A stretch of 64,000 nucleotides of DNA, taken from Congeria kusceri (lineage: Eukaryota; Mollusca; Bivalvia; Myida; Dreissenidae). Below are positions 22,578 to 36,300 of the stretch, piece by piece. The position numbers and the translations under genes are program-made. The stretch's first letter is position 1. Each line of letters opens with the position of its first letter. The notes under the pieces were generated by a model. The model had not been told where the DNA came from. It did no database searches and was given only the letters and a program-made list of their open reading frames with translations. The stretch is taken from the NCBI GenBank assembly GCA_027627225.1, contig CM051029.1, positions 23,641,851 through 23,705,850 of the forward strand, written 5' to 3'.

Positions 22578-25127
22578 TGCTACTACTACTGCTACTACTA
22601 CTACTATTACTACTACTGCTACTACTACTACTGCTACTACTACTGCTACTTCTACTGCTACTGCTACTACTGCTATCTCAAACGTTATTTAGATTGAATA
22701 TTGTACTTCTGTAAATAGTTGTACAACAACAACAATATGACCACTAAATACTCATACACCATTGACACTATATTTCGTTCTGTTAAAAGATAATCATTTC
22801 AATGCTTATAAACATGCATTGCATAACAATTTTAAACGTGTATTTTATAAGGCAATTTATTGGTTTGTTCTAACAATATTAAAGGTTTAGGTTTATTTCC
22901 AAATACATCGGGGCAGTAAAGCCCATGAGTACACTCATTTTTGATCAATACATAAGATGTTTTACACACATCAGATTTATGAATGTCAAGGTCATAACAA
23001 ATCATAATATATGATTACACAACGTTATGAAGTACAATGTATTCACAAGTATAATATATTTTTCGCTTTTAAAATACAGAAAAGTTTCAACAATGAAAAT
23101 GTTATACAAATCGATTATATATCATTTGAATGTTTTAAAATATATTTGTATATAGAAGTGTACTTAGTAAAGTATGCTAGGTAAGCATATTAGGTAAGCA
23201 TGTGAGAGGTATGTACTATAATACTATAATACAGCTAAATTTATTCGTAGTATGTATGATATGTATTTCTCAAGTTGAAAGCTTTTTTAACAAAAATTGC
23301 CAGATTTCTATTTATCTTACTATTATATTTAAACCTTGTATAAATGTTACTTGTTTATTTGTTATGTTATCAAAGTTTGAAATATGAAACTTCCATTACA
23401 ATGAGTCGCACTTTGCACGAACAGGAAATAACGTGTTTAAAATGATCAGGGTCAATTAAATGCATTATATATCATATTGACAACGCATATCGACAAGTAT
23501 GAATACAAATTTTGAAATTCATTTTACGATACACACAAAGTAGACAGACAAACCTTGGTTCATTTACAACAAAGTGCAATTGAATTGTGAAGTACAATCG
23601 GATATCTCGTGTTCAGACCCCAGGCGTTTCTAACTGTTGACAAAGTGATCAATGTAATGGGAACAATACGGTAGTTGGTCGCATTAATATCAAACGAATA
23701 CTAAAAAAGCTACTGCTGTAATGTATTTTCGACATATAATTTTGCGTTAATGACTTAACTGAATAACATGGATGTACGGTACGTGTCATAGATTCAAATT
23801 CTTTTGTTGGAAAACATGCCGCGTGTTACTGAAAACGAACATAGCAAACGATACATTGAGAACAATGACACTATCTCCACTTCATAAATATGCATGATTC
23901 GCCTCAATAATTCAAACAATACTGACGGGGTATACAACGTTTTGAAATCAACTAGAAAGAAAACGTCATTTGAGAAACAAGGTCTGCCTAAACGCGCCGT
24001 ACTAAGGAAATAATAATAATAACTTTAAAACAAAAATAGTGTTTGAAAATCATAATTATGTTTTTTGAACATGTCATAAATAAACAGTTTCCGCCATTGT
24101 CAATGCGATTTATGTGTTCTCAAGAATGTTGAAAAAGGGCAAAGATTATAAAAAACATTTTGAAGAATGAATCATTTAAAAGTACCTAATATTGTCAACA
24201 TGCCAAGCTTTCAGTCCCACAGCTAATATTTAATTTCATGTCGTTGTTACATAAAAAGAGTCAGTCGTCACATGCTATTGATGGTTATCAAATAACTTTT
24301 TGTGTAGTATTGTGCACGCAACTAGTTTTTCTTACCAGTATTAACTTCCTTTCCGTGTGCAAAGGCGCAACTCACATTTACCACCAAGGCTAGTTACTTG
24401 CAGTGTGTCAAGCATTTACTATGGTAAAGCTTTGATTCAATTGATTGTATAACAGATATTGCAAGTACAATAAAGTGTTAATTTATAATACAAATACTGT
24501 TATTTTACAAACATGAAATTGCTTGGAATTGAAACAAAGACGATGTCATAACCTACCCAAGACAGGCAACTCATAGATTTTAAGCATGCCCTTTTAAACC
24601 ACAAATTACCGTCGAACAGATCTCTAACATGATGATTTCTATAAGAATAGTTATATTGAGCATTTCTATTGAATTGAATAATCACTTACTAACATATGTC
24701 ATGTATTGCAAGTACTCTTCCGAATGACGTCATCAACATTTGTGCATTTGGAAGTTCCGTTGAAATTGTTATTTATTCGTGTTGGTTGATATTTGATTGC
24801 GTATGTTTTATCCATTTATATTGTTCATGGCACTTTACGAAATAAAACCTGAGGGAATGTTAACATTTTTGTCGATCTGATGCGGAACGTTTTTTTAGCG
24901 CAACGACGTAGTATTTCGGCTGTCAAAAGCATGTGATAAAACATATGTTATATAATACAACGAAGTATTAAACTCGTCCAGGACAGTTGGTAATAAGTAC
25001 GCCTAAGGCTCGCTTACCAACACATTTCCTGACTTCGTTCAATAAAAACTTACATTAAATGACAACTCATGCCAGATCTTATACATGTTGTACATCCAGG
25101 TAACAGAGTACGCAGGTCACATGAAAA
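20801..25127. other. Spacer, copy A
   Basis: AT-rich and noncoding except for the ACT array. Almost identical to 47,001-51,332. Confidence 0.5.
22259..22673. repeat. Second ACT trinucleotide array, copy A
   Basis: About 138 triplets, mostly ACT with GCT, ATT and CCT interruptions; one triplet shorter than copy B. Confidence 0.95.
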
Positions 25128-26760
25128 GCAAGAGGGCCGTAAGGTCATATGTCGCTCACCTGAGGGACAAAGCAAGTTTCATGTTGATTGTGCAACAAAC
25201 GTGGCCTCCAAAGTGTTCATAAGCTTTTTCTTCAATTTGCCCTAGTGACCTAGTTTTTTTTATACTTCCTGACCACGTTTCAAACTCATCCGAGATATTA
25301 TCAGAACAAATGTTCTTAGCAAGTTTCATGTTGTTTGGGCACAAAATGTGGCCTATAGAGTCTTCAAATCTTTTTTTCAATTTCCCCATAATGACCTAGT
25401 TTTTGACACCACATGACCCAGTTTCGAACTCTTCTAAGATATTATTAGAACAAATGTTTTGGGTAATTTCATGAAGATCCAAGGACAGCCATGTAAAGAA
25501 GACTTCCCTGCCCCCCTGGCGGCTGATTTGAAGGAATTAGGTAGAGTGTCTCCCAAGGACCTTTTCTGTGAAATTAATAAGAAATCCAGCTAGCGATTTC
25601 CGACAAGAAGATTTTTAAAGTTTTCTATATAGCCGTATAAGAAAAACTGCCTGCCCTCTGGCGGTCTTGGTTTTTATTGATTTAAAAAAAATATGGTTGA
25701 TGGTCGGCCCAGGAACATTTCTTTGAAAGTATTTCGAAATTCAGCAACTGGTTACAGACAAGAAGATTTTTAAAAGTTTCAATATAGCCATATTAGGAAA
25801 ACTGCCCAGCTCCCTCGTGGCCATGTCTTTTACAGAGCGGAACCATTTTCAAAGTCCACCGAGATATCATAAGAAGAAATGTTCTGAGAAAGTTTCATGA
25901 TGATCGGGCAAAAAATGTGGCCTCCAGAGCCAGAGTGTTCAAAAGCCTATTCTTCAACTGGACATAGCAAACTATTTTTTGACACCACATGACACAGTTT
26001 CTAACTCCTCTGATATATTATTGGAGCAAATGTTCTGGGCAAGTTATATGAATATTGGGCAATACATGTGGTCTATAGAGAGTTCACAATGTACATTTTG
26101 ACGACAAACAACGCATGACAGAGCAGACATGTTTTTAATTAATCAAAATGATTTGAAGGAAGATGGTATAATGTCACATAAGGACAATGTCACATATATT
26201 AATTTAAAATCCAGAGAGCTGTTTCGGACAAGATTTTCAAAGTTTTCTATATAGCCATATACGAAAAATTGCCCTGCTCCCTAGCGTCCATGTTTTGTAA
26301 TGAATTAAAAAGATCTGACGAAATTTGGTAGATGGTGTTTCAAGGACCATTTCTTTGAAATTATTTCGAAATCAAGCCAATGGTTACAGTTTTCAATGTA
26401 ACTTTATAAACAAAACTGCCACGCCCCCTGGTGGCCATGTTGTTTAACGAAGCGGATTCATTTTCTAGATATCATAAGAACAAATGCATGCTGATTAGGC
26501 AAATAATGTGGCCGCTATGTTGTTCACAAGCTTTTTCTTCAATTTGACCTATTGACATAGTTTCTGACACCACATGAACCACTTTCGAACTCGTCCGATA
26601 TATTATTGGAAAAATGTTCTGGGCAAGTTTCATGAAGATTGGAAATAAATATGGTCTATAGAGTGTTCACAAGGGATCTTGTTGACGACGAACGACGGAC
26701 GACGGACGAAAATCGATAACACAAGCTCACCATGTGCACGTTTTGCTCAAGTGAGCTAAA
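25128..26760. repeat. Long bivalve-type interspersed repeat, copy A
   Basis: Left end agagggccgtaaggtcatat then gctcacctgag; right end 'gacgacgaacgacggacgac' and agctcaccatgtgcacgttt to caagtgagct, so the ends carry matching gctcac/gtgagc motifs. Degenerate internal modules 'tgacctagttttt', 'cagtttcgaactc', 'aagtttcatgaagat', 'atgtggcct'. No coding capacity. Confidence 0.75.
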
Positions 26761-27095
26761 AACAACAAATTACCAAAATGAAAGATTTACATAATTATAT
26801 TTTGCATTAAGGTAAGATCGGTCTAGCGATGTCTGGTATTAACTTTGCTTATTTTGCAGAATTAAGCTTGTTAAAGTTTACATGCGTTCGTGTATTGAGC
26901 TTCAAAGCTGAACTATGTTTATAAGTTTCAGAACTAATATCCATTAATATAACATAAATGTAGATATGAAGTTATTTGTGTTTTGATTGACAATGTTCTT
27001 GGTAATTCACAATGTTAGGACTTAATTCTTTGACGGAGATGTAAAAAAAATTAGAGCAACATACGTATGAACTACAACTTTAATATTTGATAACT

Positions 27096-27145
27096 TTTAT
27101 TCAAAGGCACTTATATTTATTCTAGCTTTCGACTGAACCTTTATT
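27096..27145 (-). promoter_or_regulatory. Poly(A) signals of gene B
   Basis: Three AATAAA hexamers on the minus strand (tttatt at 27,140-27,145, 27,116-27,121 and 27,096-27,101) within 80 bp of the stop codon. The A/B/C alignment breakpoint (27,051) lies just beyond. Confidence 0.6.
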
Positions 27146-27175
27146 GTAGGTTTGGTGACAGTAAAACGAAATCTT

Positions 27176-27348
27176 TTAGTAAAGCTCACAGTTGGAAACT
27201 TTTAAATTTACGTATTCATAGGCGGAACAGGGACGGTCTGTAAGAGTCAAGCAGTTTGTGCGCAATGGATTTTCGACTTCGGACAGACTAGTGTATTCAC
27301 TGAAAGACGTTTCGGTGAGAGTCTCGTATGGATTTGTTTTAACGGCAT
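27176..27348 (-). CDS. Gene B exon 15: tail exon with ITAM-type motif and stop
   Basis: Residues about 1108-1164. Reads YETLTETSFSEYTSL, matching the ITAM consensus YxxL-x(6-8)-YxxL with a 7-residue spacer (Y1115 and Y1126). SEYTSL alone also fits an ITIM. Further on, YEYVNL gives YxxV and a YVNL Grb2-type site (Y1153). TAA at 27,176-27,178. Copy C keeps all motifs and differs by an in-frame 12-nt deletion and a few substitutions, so the frame appears constrained. Confidence 0.85.
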
Positions 27349-30300
27349 CTGAAAAATTAACGATGCATGTAATCGTCATAACTATCACATCTTCACATGT
27401 GGAATGTGTGAATATTGTAAATGACCGATACATGGAAACAAATCCACCAAATAGAAAACAGTAGCAAACAAATATATCGTCGTGATGCAAATATGTTTAT
27501 TAATGCTTTGTATTTTAACTTCATTAATCAAACAATGTTCTTACCAAAGTGTTGATTAACATAAACGTGTCCATTTTCAGTTGAAATATTAACTGCTGGA
27601 TTACTGAAAAATTCAACAAAACTAAAGATCGCCAAGATTACTATTTACTTCTGTGAATTTTTAAAAATGTTTCGATGTAAAATTATTTCTTGCAGTACGA
27701 ATTTCCAACTCATAGCTATTGATATTGATGTTTAATCATATGTACACATTTATAGAAGGGGATTACTTTTATATAGATTGATCTAAACACGTAACAATAA
27801 CAAGCAACCATACAATTGCATATAATTGTGTTCCATTGTGTTCTATACCTTGATGGTTTTAGACGACTTGTCAAAAGTTGACAGACTTGAACTGAAAACA
27901 AAGTTATTAATGTTTAAGAAATTATTGACGGGTTAGCGTTGGTAATTGCGGTAATAACGAACGTTTTGGAGTTCCGATGCGAAGGAAATAAACCACGAGG
28001 GCCTAAACCGTCTGTTATTTCCGCAATAACTAACGCTAACCCGTCAATTATTTCGATTCTAACACGATCTTATATATTATTCGTCTATTTTTCCAAAGGT
28101 TATGCATGAGAACTATACAATATCTATACTCCGCCCATTTTTCCGCGAAGTACATTCCAATGTGCGTTTCAGTGACGTCAATAATTCATAACAATTCAAG
28201 ATGATGTCAGCTGAATCCATAAACATTGAGCGAATGACGTTAGCTATATCGATAACAAATCAAAGAACCAATGTGATGTGATACTTATTGATAAAATACA
28301 TTGAAAATATTATGCAACAAGCGCCAAAAAAGCATATTAACCAAACGTAAACGTTTTGTTTATGTAAACGTACATATAAAATGTGTATTACAGATGTAGT
28401 TTTATTGCGCTACATGCAGAAATGATTTATTTGTCGCAATTTCTCTATCGCGCGTTTATTACTTTCTTACATGATTAATAATTTCAGTCGAATATGCACG
28501 TGCAAATCTCAAAACCGGTAGCTCGCGTTTTCATTGCTATATACTAACCAAATACCTCACTACACAACTAACAGTGATAGTGGCCGTTCTTGGTGCCATA
28601 ATCTTTATCTCCGCAAGGAGGCGCCCGATATGGGCGAGTAACTCTTAACCTGACAATTAAATCGATTCAGCGATGTGACGTCGCACTCGGTTTATAACTA
28701 CCGATTAATTACTTAAGAATCGTGCTACGCGCTAGTTTATATAATTACAATAACAATATCATGTTCCAAACATGAACTGGTTCTTACCATAGTATCTTAA
28801 AATTTGTCAATACATAGTCACTTTTGGTAAATGCATGTACATTGCTGTTCTTGATTGATGTAAATATTGATTCAAATGCTGTTACATGTATTATTTGCTT
28901 CTACTAATATGTTGAGACAATATAAATCACAATCAGGAACATGATGTGCTATGTTCTTATGTCTTTTTATAGAATATTTTAATTCATTTGTGTAGTTTAC
29001 GTAATCTATAAGATGATACTTTCCCAAATAGAAATGAATAAATGATTAGAAAACAAACTTTGTTTATGTTACTGCTATTAAAAGGTTTTGTCCGTCATAG
29101 GTATTCATTGTAATGTTACCAAATATGTAGTCTTCATGTGAAACCTTACGAAAATAAAGAGTTTATTATTTTAATATCTTTATACTGTGTGGGTACCTCT
29201 TATGTCTTTTAGTTTGTTTTGATCATTTTAATTCATTATTCCAGTTTATGTAAACTATAACTCTAATCTTTCCTATCTTCATATTCCGTAAAAACAAATT
29301 GTCTAAGTAATTTAATATAATTTAACTCTCTTACATAGTTCATAGTGAATATGTTAATAATTAGTTGCTATTTGTCTCTTTTATTAAATATATATTTACG
29401 TATACATGGGAGTAAATTGAAGATATGTTTGTTGTGTTTCTGTTTCTGCTCTGAAATTGTTGTTATGTCAGTTATATGCACTGATTATAATGTGTACAGT
29501 TAGTAGTTTGATTATATATACATATATTGTTGGAAGGCTTCATTGTAAATAAGATTACCATTGTTGCACTGTTACTATCATTTTGTTTCAATGTGTTATC
29601 TTAATGAGATACCTTCAGAAAATAAAAAGATTCTTCTTCTTCTTTTTCTTCTTTTATTATTATTATTATAAGTGCAGTCAGATCAATGTGTGCAACGTCA
29701 CGTGTTTTGAAACAACATATTATTATATTCAATAACATTGAAAAGAACAATAATAGATCAATTAAACATTAATTGAGCAATTAAAACTGCTCAAATACAT
29801 TTTGTATTTAGTACATGTAATGCATTTAGTTGAAACAAATGCAATTGTGTTTGATATAGAAAGACTAACAAAAAAGGATCTACCTCTCAGCTTGAATACC
29901 ACGACTATAGCTACACCTATGGCAACGAGAGCACCTAAAGTCCCTCCAATAGCAGCACCTGCTACAGATGAACCTTGGTTGGAATCGTCTTGATCTAGAT
30001 AGGAGTATTTAATAACGTAGATGAGGGGTCAGAATTTGTATTGTATATTGTGATTTTTATATTCGTATTGATTCTAAACAAATTCATAACTATTATACAA
30101 TTGTCATATTTATAGTGTATATTGATAAAATACGTTAAAACTTAAAGTAAGTGAATTTAATAATTAGTTTACATGTACATGTTATACGCAAGGAACCGTT
30201 GTCCCAAACATGTTATCAATTTTTGGTGAAATCTCACTAATCGACATTCACTGGAACAGAGCAGAGGAAACAAAAAAAACCGAAAACTTTATCGCACTGT

Positions 30301-33300
30301 GGTACATAAAGATACAAACACGGAGTTAAGATATATTTTGCATAAAATACACACCTCGTTTAATTAATGTTCTTACTACAAGCGTCCTCGTTTCTTCAGA
30401 CATCCCGATTTCATTTTTTGCAATCAGTTTTATTTCGTAAGAAACCCCGTCTTCCAAATATGCTAGCTGGTGCGAATTACGTCGGTATATTGTAACGTTT
30501 TGCCATATACCGTTTAGTGGTCTGTACATTACAATAAAGTGTTGTTCTGTTCCTCCGTCAAACCCAGGCTCCCAGCTCAACGTCAGGGAGTGCGTCGTTA
30601 TCGAGTCTTGGATAACTCTAAAGTTTACAGGGACATTAGGGCTGGCTGAAATTAGAGTGTTATAGATTGTTTAGGGAACAAAAACATGTTATGTATTTTT
30701 ATGTACACACGTTGTATAGAATTTACTGTGGAAATTCAAGTTTCGGTATAACAGTTCACGTTAAATTTGCAATTTTGTAAGCCATGACTTAAGAGTGACG
30801 AATTAATTACCACTTGCTATCAAGAAGAACAGCTCTGAAAACTGACCATCTACTGTGTTGTAAATATTGACCCTGTATTTTCCAAAGTCACCAGGCTGTA
30901 TGTTGCGAATTATAAACGTGATAAGCTGACGTCCAAAAGATATTTCAGTGATATATGTTGTCGTGTCTGATAAAACTGTCCAGTAATCATCTGCAGTCTG
31001 TTTTTCCCAGGTATAACCATCGCTCATATTTGGAGTAGGATAGGCAATCACATTAAATATGAACATTGCCGTTTCGCCGATGTTTTTCGTGAGGTTTCGT
31101 ACGTATTCGTGGAAAGGAGACAATCTCGGTGAGCCTGAAAACATTTACGATCAGTATTGTGTTAACTGTACCATGATAAGTTTGGTGAACACCAAATATT
31201 TAAATATCATTTTCCATGTACTTACATCTTATGAGTACATTGATATGTTTTTCTTGTGGGGCTGCGTTGTGTTTATTACCAGCTGAACACTTATATGAAC
31301 CCATGTTGTATTCACATGATGCATTCTGTGTTTGGTAGGCTGCATAATAACCATCGGTAGTCACGTCCATATCTTTGTTTACATCATTGGCATCATAACT
31401 GATGCTTATATTCGACCTAGGATCACCAGTTACATTGCATATGAGTTCCAATGGCATTGTTTGGTTGATTTCTACAAGTGTCTGTGATCTCATGGAGTGT
31501 CGTTCATAGAATTCGATTATGTTAGCTTCAACTGTCGAAGAAATAATACAGTATAATATAGCATGGAGAATTTGACTCATTTCAAACTTATTAACATATA
31601 TCTCTCTTTAAGTAAACGCATACAACGAAGTTCGATGACGGATAGTGTTTGCACTATGAACTTTACTTTGGAAACCAACGTACACTGGATATCAACGTAG
31701 ATACGTTGTGTAGTTTCTCCTATGACTGGTTTACATCCATTCGGTACCATGGTGTTTAAAGCAGAGCATGTATAGAATCCTTCATCAGCTAACGAAACCG
31801 TTTCTATAAATAACCTTTTATTTGGATGTGTTATATTGTCTACCCCTGTCCACCGTACGACTGTATCCTTTGGATTTCCAGTTTGAACAGGACACGTGAT
31901 GATTAATTCTGTGTTTAATAACACTGTCACATTCGCCATTTTTCTTATGAAAGGCGGTTCTATAAGGCAAACAATGTGGAAAACAACAGATAAAATGGAG
32001 CACAAACAAACTTAGGCATTGCATGTTAAGATATAATACAGTCTGTATATTCCTACCCAAAACATCTAGAAAAATTTCGGATGATGAGTTTCCATAAACA
32101 TCGTCATTGTCGAATGTTGATCGCATAATGTTGTTTGCAGTGCACGTGTACGACCCTTTGTGACCACTGTTCACGCTTGGAAAATAAATGGAGTTTAAAG
32201 TATTGATGCCACTGGGAGTACTCCACTTGTAAGTAGATTTAGGTCGACTGCTAGCAGAACATGTTACGGTGAGCGTGTGTCCAGTCATCACGCTAATGTT
32301 GCGGGTAATTCGACCGACGGCAACATAATCGTCACATGATTGGTTGAAAGAAAGACTGGCTTCGTCTGGAGGAACTACAATAAATATACGTTACTATTGA
32401 TATAATGTTTGAAATTATAGCAGTAGTTACTAAGTAAACAAAACACAGTGTACTAACACGTTGACACTGACAAAATACTTACATAGTACACTGATTGCAA
32501 GAGTAGTATTTCCAATGCCGATTTCTTCTGGGTACCCATTGGGCCTCATTGTATTGGTAGCTTCACACGTCTGGATTGGGTATGTATCATGGACAGCGTG
32601 GATAAGCAGATATGCATTGTCTTGTGTTTGGGTTGTCCATCGTATCCTAGCAGGGGGATTTGATTCGCTGGTGCAATTAAGATAATATTTTCTTCCCCTG
32701 AATACTGCAATGCTGGTGTTTGTAATAATGAACGTTCCATTTCCATGGTAAACTATCTCTGGTTTGAATGGTGGAACTGTGTAACGATTCAAAAATAAAC
32801 ATTTTGAATGCTGTACTCAATACATGTATGTCACTTGAAAATTATACACAAATTGTCGTTGTTTTTTTATTTAGAATCTAGTAATATCATTTATGACGTT
32901 ATTGATAAACATGCAACATGAACTGTACATTTGGCACACAATGTTAAACTTACACAAAATATCCACAGAGAACCTTTGTTGCCAAGTACCATTTTCAACA
33001 TTTCCTATTGTAGGCACCATAACGTTTGTGATTTTCAGTGTGAATGACGTGTCACTGCGCTGGATATTATGAACGACCATCTGTTTACCACGCACTACTG
33101 TAGAATTGGGCAAGGTCCATATGTACATATCATCTCTGACGGGAGGGGAGCTCGAACTTAAGCATTCCATGTATAGTGTGTCTGACATGATCACTTTTAT
33201 ATTGCTATTGTTCAGGTGGATTTGGCCTATTGTGCAGGTTGGTGATGATGGACCGTCTGAAAATAATAATATGTACAGTAGGAAATACAAAATAAAGCCA

Positions 33301-36300
33301 GTCAGTAAGAAAACTTATATAATTATGCATCGTCACAAGAAATCTTCGCTGTATTGGTCAATCTTGTGTGTGTAGTTAAAACACAAATTTTCGACATAAG
33401 ACACATACAAGAATATGTTTAATACACAAAACTACAACGTTGATGGATACGTTCCTGCTCCATCCGTATTCATGTGAAGCCTTGCAGTAGCAGGTCCTGT
33501 TGCTGTTTTGTTCAGCCTTCCACGTGATATTTGTAGTCACCGCAGTACCCGACTGGTCGGTAGTTTGTGTCTCATTATAACACTCCCAATCTAACTTTGC
33601 CAACGGATTGCCACCAGATATGGAGCAACACAGCTGTTGGATTGTAGAAGAGTTTTGTATCGTAAAGTAGACGCCATTGTTTTCCTGAATTGTGGGATTT
33701 GTTGACGGTGGATCTACAATGCGAATAAGATTATTAACATATCTGATACAATTGCCTTTAGCCCATAGATGCGGCATGCCCTATAAAAGGTGTTACTTGA
33801 TTAATTTGAAATAAATACAAGGCATGGTACGTACAATGTATATCTAGACGTATATTATTAGAAAATATCCATTTGGAATCTACGTCCACGGAGTTATTGG
33901 CGGCACAACAAATGGTTTTGTTGGTGTGTGTTCGGTTTGGAACAAACGTCAAAGTAGATATTGCTTCGATTGTACTGCTGTTGTACTGCGAGGAGACATT
34001 TCCTACATTCGTGTTTCCTTCTGGCAAACCGCAGGTACCCTCAAATATTCCAAATTCAATGTTAGGTGCAGGATATCCAGACGTTGTGCAGGAAAGCGAG
34101 GTTAATTGACCTTCACGAGCCACGATATCCGTGTCTGTTCCGTTTGCAAGTTGAACCTGTTGCACTGGAACTATACGTATGTATAACATTAAAATCAGGG
34201 CAAAGGCGTAATTGTGTTTGTGAGATATTTGCGCAGTGCTTTTACAAAAAGTTATGTACATATATATTGCTTAACATTTAAGAAATATATAATATGACCC
34301 TATGTTACTGCAACACATCACAGATTATAAATTTAGCAAAGAAAAAAAATTCATTTTGTATTAATAAAGTTACTGACTCCACTTATCGAAACGGTGTAAT
34401 AAATATTATCGTTTACACGTTTTATGAGGTTTTCTACATGTATAACAAAACATTTCAACACATCTACTCAGAAATTTGTCAATGTTCCACAAACATAAAC
34501 AAAGATAGCTGGGCATAATCGTATACAAAGACAAATAAAGGTCGTGACCATTTATGTTAACTACTATATTAAAGAATCCAAGTGTACACATGAAATACAA
34601 ATGAAATTATGAACGTTAACTAATTTTTCATTGCTTGAATTATAGACCAATTATTGGTCGCTTCTCTAATTATCATATCAACTGAAGTCTCCAGGGAGCA
34701 AACGGTTTCCATTGCTGTCCTTTAAAAGTAAAACAAAATGCAACATAAGTGTGGTTCAACACAGAGAACACTCAAGTTTTTAATAATTATGGAGGTTGTA
34801 AATTTTGTCCAAGCTCCTAATGAATTATTTAGGAAAGTTTATATGTACCATATTTTTAAAGGACATTTTTTTCAATTTCGATATATTGCGAAAATTAATC
34901 GACCACTTGGATGTACCGACATCTTTTGAAGTCAAACATATCAGCGACACGCAGAAATGGACGCGACGGAATCTCATGTTGCACAAGCGGTTCCGCTGGA
35001 TTGCATGCGTTTCAATACAAGCCTTTGTACGACCCCCAAAACAACACCTATTTCAAATTCCGCTCGCTCAAAAATTCTGACAGTTTGCAATGGAAATATT
35101 CACGGGCCAAAGACATTTCAGTTGACACCAGCTTCAAACCTTGCTTGCAAAGAGTGGAATGAAAGTTGTAAGCGTTCAGAGCTTAGCAAGTTTCATTGCC
35201 AAAACCCGCGATACACATCGATTTAAAATACTTGAAATAAGTATTGGCTGCTTGCTAATTGGACAAGGACTTCATCTGCGGAAGGCGATTGATTCCGTTC
35301 AACTTAAACCGACGCATTGCGCTTTCAAAAAATCAACACCAATTATTATCAGCCACTTTGAGCAAAGACTCTGTTGGTTACTGAACTTTAACGCCCTTGC
35401 TCACCATTTCTTCTAATTATTCCCTAACTTGACCAATAACAGGGACATGGATTCCATGCAGTGTTTATTTTATTACACATTATTTCATTGTATTCAAATA
35501 CTCAAGCAAACTTTCCAGTCACGTTTAGGAGGTGCCATGTTCCAAATTGTTTTCTGTTTGTTTTGCAGCAGTCTTAGGAGATCGATATCTCACTCCGTCT
35601 CGTGTTGTCACGTGGCAGGTGCTTATTTTTCAAAGACATAGAATATCAGGCTAACAATAATACAACCACGCTTGACAATAATCAACTCAATGTTTTGATT
35701 AGTACAATGGTAATTAGAAATATATTAGAAATATTGTGTTTGAAAACGATATTTTGCAGTGTACATAATTCTTCGCAGGTTGTATTATACTGCACACGCT
35801 TAATTTCATAATAATTATTTTCCGGGTTCTTGCCTATTGTCTAGGAAAGAAGGTGTGTGAAATCGAAAGTAGTAATACGAATACGAATACATTTGCTTAG
35901 TTGCACATGAGTAAAATTTATTGCTTCAACATGTAAAATGTATAAATGCATTTGGATACAAACTATGACATACTTAAACCATAATAATTAAAAAAATGAA
36001 TGAAGCATAAAATTTTGTAAGAATTTATTTATGTATAAGCCACGAACATATATAACCACCTAATAACCTAATAACAGTCTTGCATTCAAGTGAGCCCTCA
36101 CGTTTAACCCATATGTACTATTCAAAACAAAAATACATAATGTCGAATGTATGACAATATATTAGAAGGGCGTTATTATTGAGAGTATTTAAAATACTTT
36201 GACAAGTCCCGTGCTTTTAGTCGTGTCTTAAATATAAAAGATTTCTGAGAAGGCTAAAGTCAGTTGAAATGAAGATTTAACTAAAGGAAATACAATAGAA

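Noticed and set aside
22255..22692. Poly-Thr open frame (also 48,455-48,895) as a mucin-like gene
   Set aside because: Pure microsatellite translation that ends at the array edge, with no signal peptide or other domain.
27176..27490. Single 104-residue protein starting at MHHDDIF
   Set aside because: Its first half is the intron between tail exons 14 and 15; a clear acceptor (tttttcag) starts the real exon at 27,348.
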